In this document: positions 9,365-22,622 of the stretch, in pieces
Numbering within the stretch: the first letter of the stretch is position 1
Layout of the letters: every line of letters begins with the position of its first letter
NCBI RefSeq assembly: GCF_025961225.1
Contig: NZ_JAOQNG010000001.1
Location: 3,056,166 to 3,120,165, forward strand
Direction: 5' to 3'
Length of the DNA: 64,000 nt
Source: Azospirillum canadense
Lineage (GTDB): Bacteria; Pseudomonadota; Alphaproteobacteria; Azospirillales; Azospirillaceae
Translations under genes and position numbers: made by a program
The notes under the pieces: generated by a model
Database searches by the model: none
Seen by the model: only the letters and a program-made list of their open reading frames with translations
What the model was told of the DNA's origin: nothing

Positions 9365-10099
9365 GACGTCGACCGGCGTCCCCACGGACAGGCCGAGATC
9401 CCGGTCGGCGCGGCCCCGGTTGACGGCGATCTCCGCCAGGCCGCTGGAGTTCTCGTACCACAGCGCCTGCCCCGCCGGGACGTCGGCGAAGGTCCGGCCG
9501 CGGCGGACGGTCGTGCCGCCCACCCGCAGCACCGCGCCGTCGGCCAGGGACGACGCGCGGATGCCGGTCATGGCGTTGCCGTAGACGTCCACATAGACGA
9601 TGCGCGCCAGATCGTCCGGCCAGTCGGGCCGCGCGATGGCGGCAGAATCGACCGGCGTCCCGGGAATCCCCTCCCCCCTCGCCACCTTGGCCGCCACCGG
9701 GGCGAACAGGTCGCGCCCGTGGAAGCTGGCCGAAAGGCGCGCCGGCCGCCAGTCGATGGTCCATACCCGCACCGCCTGGGCGCGCACCACTCCCGCCCGC
9801 CGCCTTAGCAGCTCGAACAGGCCGTTGTCGGGGCCGACGAACCAGCGCCCGTCCGCCTCCACCACCAGGGGGCGGCGCTCCGTGCCCACGCCCGGGTCCA
9901 CGACGCAGACGAAGACGCTGCCGGCCGGAAACTCCACCGCGTAGGCGGCGAGCAGGTAGGCGGACAGCTGCGGGTCGAAGACCGGCGCGTCGCTGAACAG
10001 GTCGATGACCGGCAATCCCGGCGCCTCCCGCGCCAGGACCGCCTTCATTTGACCGGTGTAGGGGCCGTTGAGGCCGAAATCGGTGAACAGCACGATCAT
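9359..10099 (-). CDS. SAM hydroxide adenosyltransferase (DUF62 family)
   Basis: A 246-residue member of the S-adenosyl-L-methionine hydrolase/halogenase family, which converts SAM and water (hydroxide) to adenosine and methionine. It opens with IVLFTDFGLNGPYTGQMK, which holds the family's conserved Asp, and continues with VVDPGVGTERRPL, FVGPDNGLF and FHGRDLFAP. These motifs build the SAM pocket. It lacks the halogenase-specific insertion expected of the fluorinase, so hydrolysis is the likely reaction. Cytoplasmic. The role in SAM homeostasis is inferred from the family. Confidence 0.88.
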   Translation of the reverse strand: MIVLFTDFGLNGPYTGQMKAVLAREAPGLPVIDLFSDAPVFDPQLSAYLLAAYAVEFPAGSVFVCVVDPGVGTERRPLVVEADGRWFVGPDNGLFELLRRRAGVVRAQAVRVWTIDWRPARLSASFHGRDLFAPVAAKVARGEGIPGTPVDSAAIARPDWPDDLARIVYVDVYGNAMTGIRASSLADGAVLRVGGTTVRRGRTFADVPAGQALWYENSSGLAEIAVNRGRADRDLGLSVGTPVDVL

Positions 10100-10215
10100 G
10101 CGACCACTATAGCGCGGCCGCCGCGCGCGAGACCACCGGCAGGGGGCGGTCCCGGTTGCCGCGGAGGGCCGGAACCCTTAAGATCCGGGCGTTGTCGCGA
10201 GCGGAGCCCCGAACG

Positions 10216-13218
<3,003 letters not shown>

Positions 13219-13220
13219 GA

Positions 13221-13430
13221 TCACTCCATGACGCTGATGTTGACGGCGGCGTCCTTGCCGTTGTTGCCGCGGGCGACCTCGAACTGGACGCGCTGGCCTT
13301 CCGACAGGGCGTGCAGGCCCGACCGCTGCACGGCGGTGATGTGGACGAACACGTCCTTGGCGCCGGCCTCCGGCGCGATGAATCCATAACCCTTGGTGGT
13401 GTTGAACCATTTCACGGTGCCGGTGGTCAT
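13221..13430 (-). CDS. cold-shock domain protein
   Basis: A 69-residue CspA-family single-stranded nucleic acid-binding protein, full length for the family. RNP1 is KGYGFIA and RNP2 is DVFVHITAV, giving the aromatic binding surface of the OB fold. It starts at 13430 with a GGGGGAG ribosome site. It probably acts as an RNA chaperone in cold or stationary phase. The stop lies two bases beyond the stop of the hybrid kinase gene on the opposite strand, so the two genes converge with almost no space. Confidence 0.95.
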   Translation of the reverse strand: MTTGTVKWFNTTKGYGFIAPEAGAKDVFVHITAVQRSGLHALSEGQRVQFEVARGNNGKDAAVNISVME

Positions 13431-13725
13431 CAGGCGAACTCCCCCTACGTCTGCTCTGGTCGTCTGGTCAGTCTCCGCCACCGGCCCATGAGGATGGATC
13501 ACGGGCCGGCCGCGGGACATTGTTGGAAAGCGAAGAAAGCCCAAAGGGAACGAAGATGTTGCGCAGGGAGGCTAGCCGCACAAAGCCCGAAGCGGCAAGG
13601 CGGCTTCAGGGCATATGCCCAATGCAGGCGGCACCATCATTCGGAAATAAGCCGATGGCGGCACCCCTTAGTATGGCAAGACTTTCGATCCTCTTGTGAA
13701 ATGGATCGTAGGCGAAACGATTGCT

Positions 13726-15207
<1,482 letters not shown>

Positions 15208-15498
15208 GGACCGATCGATGCGGATGAACAGGCGGCGTGGCGGCGTCCGATGGATGATCGGGACGCCGTGGATAGCACCAAATCCTTAAAATGCACTCTA
15301 CGCGATGCCGCACCCGCGGCGAAAGACCCGGAATGGGGGCACGCAACGAAATATCGCAAGACACGGTTTCACAAGCGGACGTCGGATCTTATTTCACACA
15401 AAATATGCTGTAGCCCGGGGCGATGGACGCTTGTACCGGGCGCCGCGATGGAATATCTGAATTCTACAAAATCAATCGCGAGGAAGGGCGAGTCCCCC

Positions 15499-16770
15499 GT
15501 GGCCGATTCTCCCCTGCTGTCCGGCAAGCGCATCCTGCTCGTCATCGCGGGCGGAATCGCCGCCTACAAGACCCTGGAGCTGATCCGGCGCCTGAAGGAG
15601 CGCGGCGCCACCGTGCGCGCCGTCCTGACCAAGGCGGGGGCACAGTTCGTCACGCCGCTGTCCGTGCAGGCGTTGACCGAGGACACGGTCTACCAGGATC
15701 TGTGGTCCCTGACCGACGAGTCGGAGATGGGGCACATCCAACTGTCGCGCGCCGCCGACCTTGTGGTGGTCGCCCCGGCCACCGCCAACCTGCTGGCCCG
15801 CATGGCCGCGGGCATGGCCGACGACCTCGCGGCGACGGTCGTGCTGGCGACCGACAAGCCGGTGCTAGTCGCCCCGGCCATGAACGTCCGCATGTGGGAG
15901 CATCCGGCGACCCGCGCCAACATGAGGCTTCTGGAAGAGCGCGGCGTGCGCCGCGTCGGCCCGAACAAGGGCGACATGGCCTGCGGCGAGTATGGCTTCG
16001 GCCGCATGGCGGAGCCGATGGAGATCCTCCAGGCCATCGTCACCTACTTCGAGGAACGCGACGCGCCCAAGCCCCTGAAGGGCAAGCGCGCCCTGGTCAC
16101 CAGCGGCCCGACCTACGAGCCCATCGACCCCGTGCGCTACATCGCCAACCGCTCCTCCGGCCGGCAGGGGCACGCGATCGCCGCGGCGCTGCACCGTCTG
16201 GGGGCGGAGGTGACGCTGGTCACCGGACCGACCCGCCTGCCCGACCCGCCGGGCTGCGCCATCCGCCCCATCGAGACCGCGCGGGAGATGCTGGCCGCCT
16301 GTGAGGCCGCCCTGCCGGTGGACATCGCCGTCTGCGCCGCCGCGGTGGCGGACTGGCGCGTCGCCGGCGAATCGGACCGCAAGCTGAAGAAGGACGGCGG
16401 CGCGCCGCCCGGCCTGACCCTGACCGAGAACCCGGACATCCTGGCCGCCCTGTCGCAGAGCACGTCGCAGCGCCCGGCGTTGGTCGTCGGCTTCGCCGCG
16501 GAGACCGGCAACGTCGTGGAGTACGCAACGGCCAAGCGCATCCGCAAGGGCTGCGACTGGATCGTCGCCAACGACGTCTCGGTCGGCACCACCACCTTCG
16601 GCGGGTCGGAGAACACCGTCCACCTGATCCGCGACGGCGGGGTGGAGGATTGGCCGACCATGGGCAAGGACGCCGTGGCCGCCCGCCTGGCCGACGCCAT
16701 CGCGCAGCATTTCAACCAGCCCCCCGCCCAACCTGCCCCAGCCCAAACCAATCAGGAGAAAGTTCCGTGA
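15499..16770 (+). CDS. coaBC: bifunctional phosphopantothenoylcysteine decarboxylase/synthetase
   Basis: Both halves of CoaBC are present in 423 residues. The CoaC flavoprotein half begins [20 protein letters not shown] and contains the catalytic His ([12 protein letters not shown]) and the substrate-binding APAMNVRMW. The CoaB half contains [24 protein letters not shown], the CTP-dependent ligase motif. Together they make 4'-phosphopantetheine in coenzyme A synthesis. GTG 15499 is preferred because AGGAAGGG sits at 15481-15488 and ADSPLL is the usual N-terminus. An ATG at 15448 would add 17 residues. The stop overlaps the dut start by 4 bases (GTGA), implying translational coupling. Confidence 0.93.
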   Translation: MADSPLLSGKRILLVIAGGIAAYKTLELIRRLKERGATVRAVLTKAGAQFVTPLSVQALTEDTVYQDLWSLTDESEMGHIQLSRAADLVVVAPATANLLARMAAGMADDLAATVVLATDKPVLVAPAMNVRMWEHPATRANMRLLEERGVRRVGPNKGDMACGEYGFGRMAEPMEILQAIVTYFEERDAPKPLKGKRALVTSGPTYEPIDPVRYIANRSSGRQGHAIAAALHRLGAEVTLVTGPTRLPDPPGCAIRPIETAREMLAACEAALPVDIAVCAAAVADWRVAGESDRKLKKDGGAPPGLTLTENPDILAALSQSTSQRPALVVGFAAETGNVVEYATAKRIRKGCDWIVANDVSVGTTTFGGSENTVHLIRDGGVEDWPTMGKDAVAARLADAIAQHFNQPPAQPAPAQTNQEKVP

Positions 16771-17306
16771 GCGTTACGGTTCCGGTCGTCCGCCTTCCCC
16801 ACGCCGAGGGGCTGGAGCTTCCCGCCTACGCCACGGAGCATTCGGCCGGGCTCGACCTCGTCGCCGCGGTCGCCGCACCGCTGGTGCTGGAGCCGGGCCG
16901 GCGCGCGCTGGTCCCCACCGGCATCGCGCTGGCGCTGCCCGACGGGTTCGAGGCGCAGGTGCGCCCGCGTTCCGGCCTGGCGCTGAAGAACGGCGTCACC
17001 GTGCTGAACAGCCCGGGCACCATCGACGCGGACTACCGCGGCGAGGTCGGCGTCATCCTGGTCAACCACGGCGACCAGCCTTTCACCGTGGAGCGCGGGC
17101 AGCGCATCGCGCAGCTGGTCGTCGCCCGCTACGAACGGGTCGTCTGGAGCGAGGCCGCCGCCCTGCCCGACAGCACCCGCGGCACCGGCGGATTCGGCTC
17201 CACGGGGAGCTCCACGGGGGGCTCCACGGGGGGCTCCACGGGGCAGCATGCCTCCAAATCGCCTCAGCCAGCGCCCCAGCCTACGTCCAAGCAGGAGTCC
17301 CTGTGA
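16767..17306 (+). CDS. dut: dUTP diphosphatase with repetitive C-terminal tail
   Basis: A 179-residue dUTPase; the family core is about 150. All five trimeric dUTPase motifs are seen: [43 protein letters not shown] and the C-terminal [10 protein letters not shown]. It hydrolyses dUTP to dUMP, keeping uracil out of DNA and feeding thymidylate synthesis. GTG at 16767 overlaps the coaBC stop and has AGGAG at 16754-16758. A tail of about 30 residues after motif 5 is made by four 12-bp DNA repeats (Gly-Ser-Thr-Gly units) and then a Pro/Gln stretch. This is unusual, because motif 5 normally ends the protein. Confidence 0.95.
   Translation: MSVTVPVVRLPHAEGLELPAYATEHSAGLDLVAAVAAPLVLEPGRRALVPTGIALALPDGFEAQVRPRSGLALKNGVTVLNSPGTIDADYRGEVGVILVNHGDQPFTVERGQRIAQLVVARYERVVWSEAAALPDSTRGTGGFGSTGSSTGGSTGGSTGQHASKSPQPAPQPTSKQESL
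17196..17243 (+). repeat. four 12-bp tandem repeats inside dut
   Basis: Four units of GGCTCCACGGGG (one with A at the first base) run at 17196-17207, 17208-17219, 17220-17231 and 17232-17243. They stay in frame and encode Gly/Ser-Ser-Thr-Gly repeats immediately after the glycine-rich fifth dUTPase motif. Confidence 0.92.
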
Positions 17307-17761
17307 TGCTCCGCATCTCCAAGAAGCTGATGTTCGCGATCGAGGCGGTGCTGGACATCGCCTACAACGCCGGCACGGAGCCGGTGCAGTCCGGCGAGAT
17401 CACCCGCCGCCAGGGCATTCCCAAGCGCTACCTGGAGCAGGTGCTCCAGCAGCTCGTCCGCGACGGCATCCTGGCCGGCGTGCGCGGTCCGCGCGGCGGC
17501 TACCGGCTGGCGCGGGAGCGGCGGCGGATCACGCTGGGCGAGATCGTCAAGGTGGTCCGCTCGATGGAGACGGCGACCGACCCGATCGAGGAGCCCGCGG
17601 GCTCCATCCTCGGCCACAAGGTGGTCCGCCCGCTGTGGGTCGAGCTTCAGGAAGAGTGCATGAAGAAGCTGGAAGACGTGACCATCGAGGATCTCTGCCT
17701 GCGCGCCCGCTCCGCCGGGGTGGAAAGCGAAACGGAAGACCGCATCGATTTCACCATCTGA
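17306..17761 (+). CDS. Rrf2-family transcriptional regulator
   Basis: A 151-residue Rrf2 regulator with the N-terminal winged helix (MFAIEAVLDIAYNAG, GITRRQGIPKRYLEQVLQQLV, GVRGPRGGYRLARE). The three clustered cysteines of IscR/NsrR Fe-S proteins are absent; only isolated Cys residues occur near 114-130. A CymR-like mode, sensing cysteine status through CysK, is plausible because cysK follows 94 bases downstream. ATG 17306 overlaps the dut stop; a GTG at 17303 is also possible. GCAGGAG at 17291-17297 is the ribosome site. The coaBC-dut-rrf2 genes therefore form one overlapping run. Confidence 0.92.
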   Translation: MLRISKKLMFAIEAVLDIAYNAGTEPVQSGEITRRQGIPKRYLEQVLQQLVRDGILAGVRGPRGGYRLARERRRITLGEIVKVVRSMETATDPIEEPAGSILGHKVVRPLWVELQEECMKKLEDVTIEDLCLRARSAGVESETEDRIDFTI

Positions 17762-17779
17762 GCGAACGCGACCGTTTAA

Positions 17780-17826
17780 GCCCACCAAAAAAGCGGGTAA
17801 TATCAGCCCAGATTGTGAAAGTGGGC
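17780..17826. promoter_or_regulatory. possible operator between rrf2 and cysK
   Basis: GCCCAC at 17780-17785 and GTGGGC at 17821-17826 form an inverted pair on either side of an A/T-richer stretch (17786-17820) just before cysK. It might be an Rrf2 site or promoter region. There is no independent support. Confidence 0.3.
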
Positions 17827-17855
17827 AATAAACCACATACTGGAGGAGTGAAACC

Positions 17856-18815
<960 letters not shown>

Positions 18816-18867
18816 GGCGAACTCTCGCGGCCCGGCGGACCAGCGCCGCCGGGCAGCCGGACAATTC

Positions 18868-18933
18868 ACCACAGAGGCACGGAGACACAGAGAGCGTTGA
18901 TCCGGCCCCTCTGTGTCTCCGTGCCTCTGTGGT
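18868..18933. repeat. long palindromic intergenic element, family A (copy 1)
   Basis: A perfect 25-bp inverted repeat: the left arm at 18868-18892 begins ACCACAGAGGCACGGAGAC and the right arm is at 18909-18933, with a 16-base loop. The arm is itself quasi-periodic (CACAGAG/CACGGAG-type units). It lies 3' of cysK. A related copy is at 57154-57217. Confidence 0.9.
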
Positions 18934-19040
18934 TCAATCCCCTTCGCACGGCGCGCAACCGGACGGCGAAGATTGCAGGCGCGCGCACCCTGCTGTAGAA
19001 TGGACGCGTGGCTGTCCGGGCCGGCTTTCCGGGCCGAATT

Positions 19041-19069
19041 TTGACAGTTCGATTGAATTTTAGTAATCT
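19041..19069 (+). promoter_or_regulatory. putative sigma-70 promoter
   Basis: A perfect TTGACA at 19041-19046, a 17-base spacer and TAATCT at 19064-19069 precede the gene at 19147. The -10 element matches the consensus only partly. The A/T-rich patch stands out in this GC-rich DNA. Confidence 0.45.
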
Positions 19070-19146
19070 GGAGCCCACAGCACCGCCGGTTCGCAGCCTT
19101 GCCTTGCTCGGCTTCGCCTGATTGGGCCTTATTGGGAGTGACCACC

Positions 19147-19965
19147 ATGGGCGTCACGGTTCCGAATGCCTCGACGATGAACTGGTTCCAGTTCCGCGGC
19201 ATCACCAACGAACTGGGAGACAACGGCGCGTCGACGGACTACCGGCAGTTCACGGTGTCCAAGCCGGGTGAGTTCAACTTCAAGATCAACGACATCCACA
19301 CCAACATCAAGATCGTCGACCAGAACAATAAGGTCGTCGCGGAAGCCAAGGCGAACAACGAATCGGCGTCGGCGAACGCCAAGCTGGGGCCCGGCACCTA
19401 CACGGCGGTCATTTCGCAAGCGACCCGCGGGGTCAACGAGCGCGAATACACGCTGGAGGTCACGGAACGCCAGAACGTCATGATGCTGGCGTCGGGCGGC
19501 TCGATGAAGGGCACGGCCCGCCAGGTGGCCGGCAACGACCCCGGCGTGCAGAAGCACACGCTGAACGTCGTCCAGGGCGGAGAGTTCGTCGCCAACATGT
19601 CGCTGCCCTACACGCGCTGGGCCATCGTGGGCAAGGACGGCAAGGTGGCGGCGTCGGGCGACACCATGGACCCGACGAAGATGGGCGAGGACATGCTGAA
19701 GAAGCCCAGCTTCAAAATCACGCCGGGCCAGTACGAGCTGGTGGTCGTCCCACCCAAGAACGTGGACGGCGAGGTGCCCTACCAAATGAACTTCCTGCCG
19801 AAGATCGCCAAGGACGCGACCTCGTCCACCGAGGAACGGCCGATCGACAAAATCCTGCGCGAGCGCGAGGACCGGCTGCGCCAGTGGGCGGCGCAGGACG
19901 CGTCCAAGAGCGCCAAGAGCACGTCCTCGACCAGCAAGCCCTACAAGATGACGGTCATCACCTGA
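19147..19965 (+). CDS. protein with PPC-like beta domains, unknown function
   Basis: A 272-residue protein. Two beta-rich segments, at about 20-115 and 135-225, resemble bacterial pre-peptidase C-terminal (PPC) domains: FTVSKPGEFNFKI, LGPGTYTAVIS, and a second copy with LNVVQGGEFVANM and ITPGQYELVVVP. PPC domains usually sit on secreted proteases, but no protease domain and no signal peptide is seen here. The last 45 residues are charged and helical, then Ser/Lys-rich. GGGAGTG precedes the ATG at 19147. Function unknown. Confidence 0.75.
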   Translation: MGVTVPNASTMNWFQFRGITNELGDNGASTDYRQFTVSKPGEFNFKINDIHTNIKIVDQNNKVVAEAKANNESASANAKLGPGTYTAVISQATRGVNEREYTLEVTERQNVMMLASGGSMKGTARQVAGNDPGVQKHTLNVVQGGEFVANMSLPYTRWAIVGKDGKVAASGDTMDPTKMGEDMLKKPSFKITPGQYELVVVPPKNVDGEVPYQMNFLPKIAKDATSSTEERPIDKILREREDRLRQWAAQDASKSAKSTSSTSKPYKMTVIT

Positions 19966-20033
19966 CCTGACCGCAAAGAGCGGATCGCGGGCCTCTTGCG
20001 CAGGATGGGGGGCTCCGCGCTATTCTGCCGGCC

Positions 20034-20822
20034 ATGGACTTCACGGAAACCCAGCTCCACCGCTACTCCCGTCACATCATCCTGCCGGAGGTCGGTGGCA
20101 TCGGACAGGCGGCGCTGCTGCGCGCGCGGGTCCTCGTCGTTGGCGCGGGCGGCCTCGGCGCGCCGCTCCTCCTCTACCTCGCGGCCGCCGGAGTCGGCAC
20201 CATCGGCGTCGTCGACGACGACACGGTCGACCTGTCGAACCTCCAGCGTCAGGTCATCCACGACGAGTCGACGCTCGGCTTGGCCAAGGTGGAGAGCGCC
20301 GCCGCCCGCATCCGCGCGCTGAACCCCGACGTGACGGTGGAGACCCACAAGGCCCGCCTGACCAAGGACAACGTCCTCGACCTGATCGGCCGCTACGACA
20401 TCGTGGCCGATGGCTCGGACAACTTCGCCACGCGCTTCCTGCTGAACGACGCCTGCTATCTGGCCGGCAAGACCCTGGTGTCGGCGGCGATCCTGCGCTT
20501 CGACGGCCAGGTCTCCACCTTCAAGGCCCATCTCGGCGACCCGCACCCCTGCTACCGCTGCATCTTCCGGGAACCGCCGCCGCCCGGCCTGGTGCCCTCC
20601 TGCTCGGAGGGCGGCGTCCTGGGCGCGCTCGGCGGCTTCGTCGGCTCGCTCCAGGCGACCGAGGTGCTGAAGGAGATCCTGGGCATCGGGGAAAGCCTGT
20701 CGGGCAGCCTGCTGATGATGGACACGCTCTACGCCTCCTACCAGCGCATCGCCGTCAAGCGCGACCCGGAGTGCCCGCTCTGCGGCGCCCACCCGACCAT
20801 CCACGACCTCTCCGCCCACTGA
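20034..20822 (+). CDS. moeB: MoeB/ThiF-family adenylyltransferase
   Basis: A 262-residue E1-like enzyme that adenylates the C-terminal glycine of a ubiquitin-like sulfur carrier (MoaD or ThiS). It shows YSRHIILPEVGGIGQ, the ATP-binding GAGGLGAPL, the VDLSNLQRQ arginine finger region, DGSDNFATRFL, the conserved Cys region PSCSEGGVLG and two zinc Cys pairs (CYRC and CPLC). MoeB and ThiF cannot be fully separated by eye; the length and C-terminal zinc pair fit MoeB/HesA. It is followed by a DsrE-like gene, which suggests a sulfur-transfer operon. Confidence 0.9.
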   Translation: MDFTETQLHRYSRHIILPEVGGIGQAALLRARVLVVGAGGLGAPLLLYLAAAGVGTIGVVDDDTVDLSNLQRQVIHDESTLGLAKVESAAARIRALNPDVTVETHKARLTKDNVLDLIGRYDIVADGSDNFATRFLLNDACYLAGKTLVSAAILRFDGQVSTFKAHLGDPHPCYRCIFREPPPPGLVPSCSEGGVLGALGGFVGSLQATEVLKEILGIGESLSGSLLMMDTLYASYQRIAVKRDPECPLCGAHPTIHDLSAH

Positions 20823-20833
20823 GAGGATTTGAC

Positions 20834-21271
20834 ATGCAAGGCCCTGACAGCCTGTCCATCGTCCTGTTCGCCGGCGGATTCGACCGGGTGCACTACGCCC
20901 TGGTGATGGCCAGCGCGGCGGCGGCGACCAACCGCAAGGTCACCTTGTTCTTCACCGGCCGCGCGCTCGCCGCCCTGTTGGACGAGGCGGAGCCGGGCGT
21001 GCCCGGCTGGCACGGGTTGGACGCCGCCGACGACGGCCGTTCGCCGGCGGAGCGCGACGGCTGGTTCACCGCCAACGGCGTCGCCGGCCTCGAGGAGCTG
21101 CTGGGCGCCTGCGTGATGCTGAACGTCACCGTGATGGCCTGCGAGATGGGGCTGCGCGCGCTGGGCCTGCCGCCCGGCGTGGCGCTGCGCCCGGACGTGC
21201 CGGTGAAGACCGGCGGCGTGGTCACCTTCCTGAACGACGCGCCGAAGACCGGCGCCATCCTGTTCGTATGA
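20834..21271 (+). CDS. DsrE-like sulfur-relay family protein
   Basis: A 145-residue protein of the DsrE/DsrF-like fold. It opens LSIVLFAGGFDRVHYALVMASAAAATNRKVTLFFTG, typical of that family, and carries conserved Cys residues in the LLGACVMLNVTVMACEMGL region that could carry persulfide. Family members transfer sulfur or bind partner subunits. It starts 12 bases after moeB and overlaps the next gene by 4 bases (ATGA), so the three genes are co-translated. Confidence 0.82.
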   Translation: MQGPDSLSIVLFAGGFDRVHYALVMASAAAATNRKVTLFFTGRALAALLDEAEPGVPGWHGLDAADDGRSPAERDGWFTANGVAGLEELLGACVMLNVTVMACEMGLRALGLPPGVALRPDVPVKTGGVVTFLNDAPKTGAILFV

Positions 21272-21543
21272 ACACCCCTGCCACCGACCTTGCGCTCGTC
21301 ATCGAACACGCCAACCGGTTCGAGGCCGTCGCCGCCGATGGCTTCGAGGGCCGCCCCTACCAGTCGGACCTCGACCAGCTTGTGGAGCGGGTGCGGGCAC
21401 ACCCCGTGCCGGATCTGGCGCCGAAGGTCGCCCACGCGCTCGGCATCATGATCGGCTTCATCGAGGACAGCGACCCGGCCGGCCGCTTCGCCCCGAAGGT
21501 CGCCATCCTGCGCGCCGCGGTCCGCAAGCTGGAACAGTTGTAA
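21268..21543 (+). CDS. small helical protein in the moeB-dsrE operon, 91 aa
   Basis: The start overlaps the DsrE-like stop (ATGA at 21268). The 91-residue product is predicted helical (DLALVIEHANRFEAV, YQSDLDQLVERVRAH, AHALGIMIGFIEDS). No cysteine and no named domain are recognised. The operon context suggests a role with the sulfur-relay proteins. The stop is 5 bases from the convergent PAP2 gene stop. Confidence 0.72.
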   Translation: MNTPATDLALVIEHANRFEAVAADGFEGRPYQSDLDQLVERVRAHPVPDLAPKVAHALGIMIGFIEDSDPAGRFAPKVAILRAAVRKLEQL

Positions 21544-21545
21544 GC

Positions 21546-22133
21546 CTACGCGTCCCGACCGGTCCGCTCCTCCACCCATTCGTCCACGGCGTCGGCGACA
21601 ACAGCGGCGACGATGCCGGTGACCGAGCCGGCCAGCAGGTCGGTGGCCCAATGACGCTCCGTCGCCAGGCTCGACCAGCCGACGGCGGCGGCGAAGCCGA
21701 CGCCCGCGACGGTGACGGGCGACAGGCCGCGGTTCAGGGCGACCACGGTGGCGACCGCCGCCGTCGTGGTCGCGTGGCCCGAGGGGAAGGAGGCGTGCTT
21801 GCCGTCCGCCTTGCCCCAGCGGGCCGGGTCGCGGCCCTGGTTTGGGCGCGCGCGGCAGACGACCCGCTTGCCCGCCTTCGTCGCCATCGCCCCCAGCCCG
21901 ATGGCGAGAAGCCCCTGGCGCGCCAGCCGCGACAGGGCCGGCGTCTCGGTAGCGCGGCCGGCGGCCCACAGCCCGGCCAGCAGCGGCAACAACACCTTGC
22001 GCGAACTCGGCACCTGGAGGCCATCGCGCAGGGCGGGAGCCTCCTCTCCCAACGCGACCGCCCTGCGGTGGGCCGCCTCGTCGAGGGCGCTCACATGGCG
22101 CAGCACCTCGTCCCCGAACTCGTCCACGGTCAT
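21546..22133 (-). CDS. PAP2-family lipid/acid phosphatase
   Basis: A 195-residue PAP2 protein carrying the three-part signature: KRVVCRARP, SFPSGHATTT and ERHWATDLLAG. These hold the catalytic His residues that dephosphorylate lipids such as phosphatidate or undecaprenyl pyrophosphate. Several hydrophobic segments indicate an inner-membrane protein. The start at 22133 is ATG. Immediately upstream lies the iteron region of the repA locus. Confidence 0.9.
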   Translation of the reverse strand: MTVDEFGDEVLRHVSALDEAAHRRAVALGEEAPALRDGLQVPSSRKVLLPLLAGLWAAGRATETPALSRLARQGLLAIGLGAMATKAGKRVVCRARPNQGRDPARWGKADGKHASFPSGHATTTAAVATVVALNRGLSPVTVAGVGFAAAVGWSSLATERHWATDLLAGSVTGIVAAVVADAVDEWVEERTGRDA

Positions 22134-22239
22134 GAACCGGTTCTCCCCACTGGATGGCCCACGCGGAATGGTCCGCCCACGGCGGGCGGCGGACCATCAA
22201 CAGCCCCGCTGGCGTTTGGTTGCGGAGCCGCTCTCCGCA

Positions 22240-22561
22240 TTGGCAATCGCCGACCGTCGGGGTCCTGGACCGGACCATGGTCGGTGATTGCCAAGACACG
22301 GCATCCCCCGGCGCCCTTGGCAATCGCCGACTCCCCCCGGATGCGCACCCCTATCCTGAGTCGCGAATCGCAAGCCGATCAAGCGCTTGGCAATCGCCGA
22401 CCAGTGGTCGAGTCGCCCGGATTCCCACATCAAGCCTTGGCGAACGCCGACGCGGGTCTTGGCGATCGCCGACGGAATCCCGAGTCGTCCCCTGGCAATC
22501 GCCGACCTAGCAAATAGACTCCGGCAATTAGGACTCAATTAGCCTCGTCGGCGATCGCCAA
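22240..22561. repeat. eight 15-bp iteron-like repeats upstream of repA
   Basis: The consensus is TTGGCAATCGCCGAC. Exact forward copies are at 22240-22254, 22317-22331 and 22387-22401. Near copies (1-2 changes) are forward at 22437-22451, 22459-22473 and 22492-22506, and inverted at 22280-22294 and 22547-22561. Several start-to-start distances are multiples of 11 (77, 22, 33, 55). A further degenerate copy near 22360 may exist. Such ordered repeats next to a Rep gene are typical of iterons. Confidence 0.92.
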
Positions 22562-22622
22562 ATGGACTCTCCCGCCTGTGCATGTTCGACTGCCGGCAGG
22601 ATGGACCGGAGGATTGGGACCG
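22240..22622. other. putative iteron-type replication origin
   Basis: This 383-base gene-free segment holds eight RepA-box-like repeats and then a relatively A/T-rich patch at 22507-22546, which contains CAATTAG twice (22525-22531, 22536-22542). The repA gene follows. Binding sites plus a melting-type patch beside a Rep gene is the classic layout of plasmid origins. No clear DnaA box (TTATCCACA) was seen. The origin role is inferred. Confidence 0.6.

Noticed and set aside
15404..15409. TATGCT as a -10 element for coaBC
   Set aside because: No matching -35 sequence is found at the expected distance.
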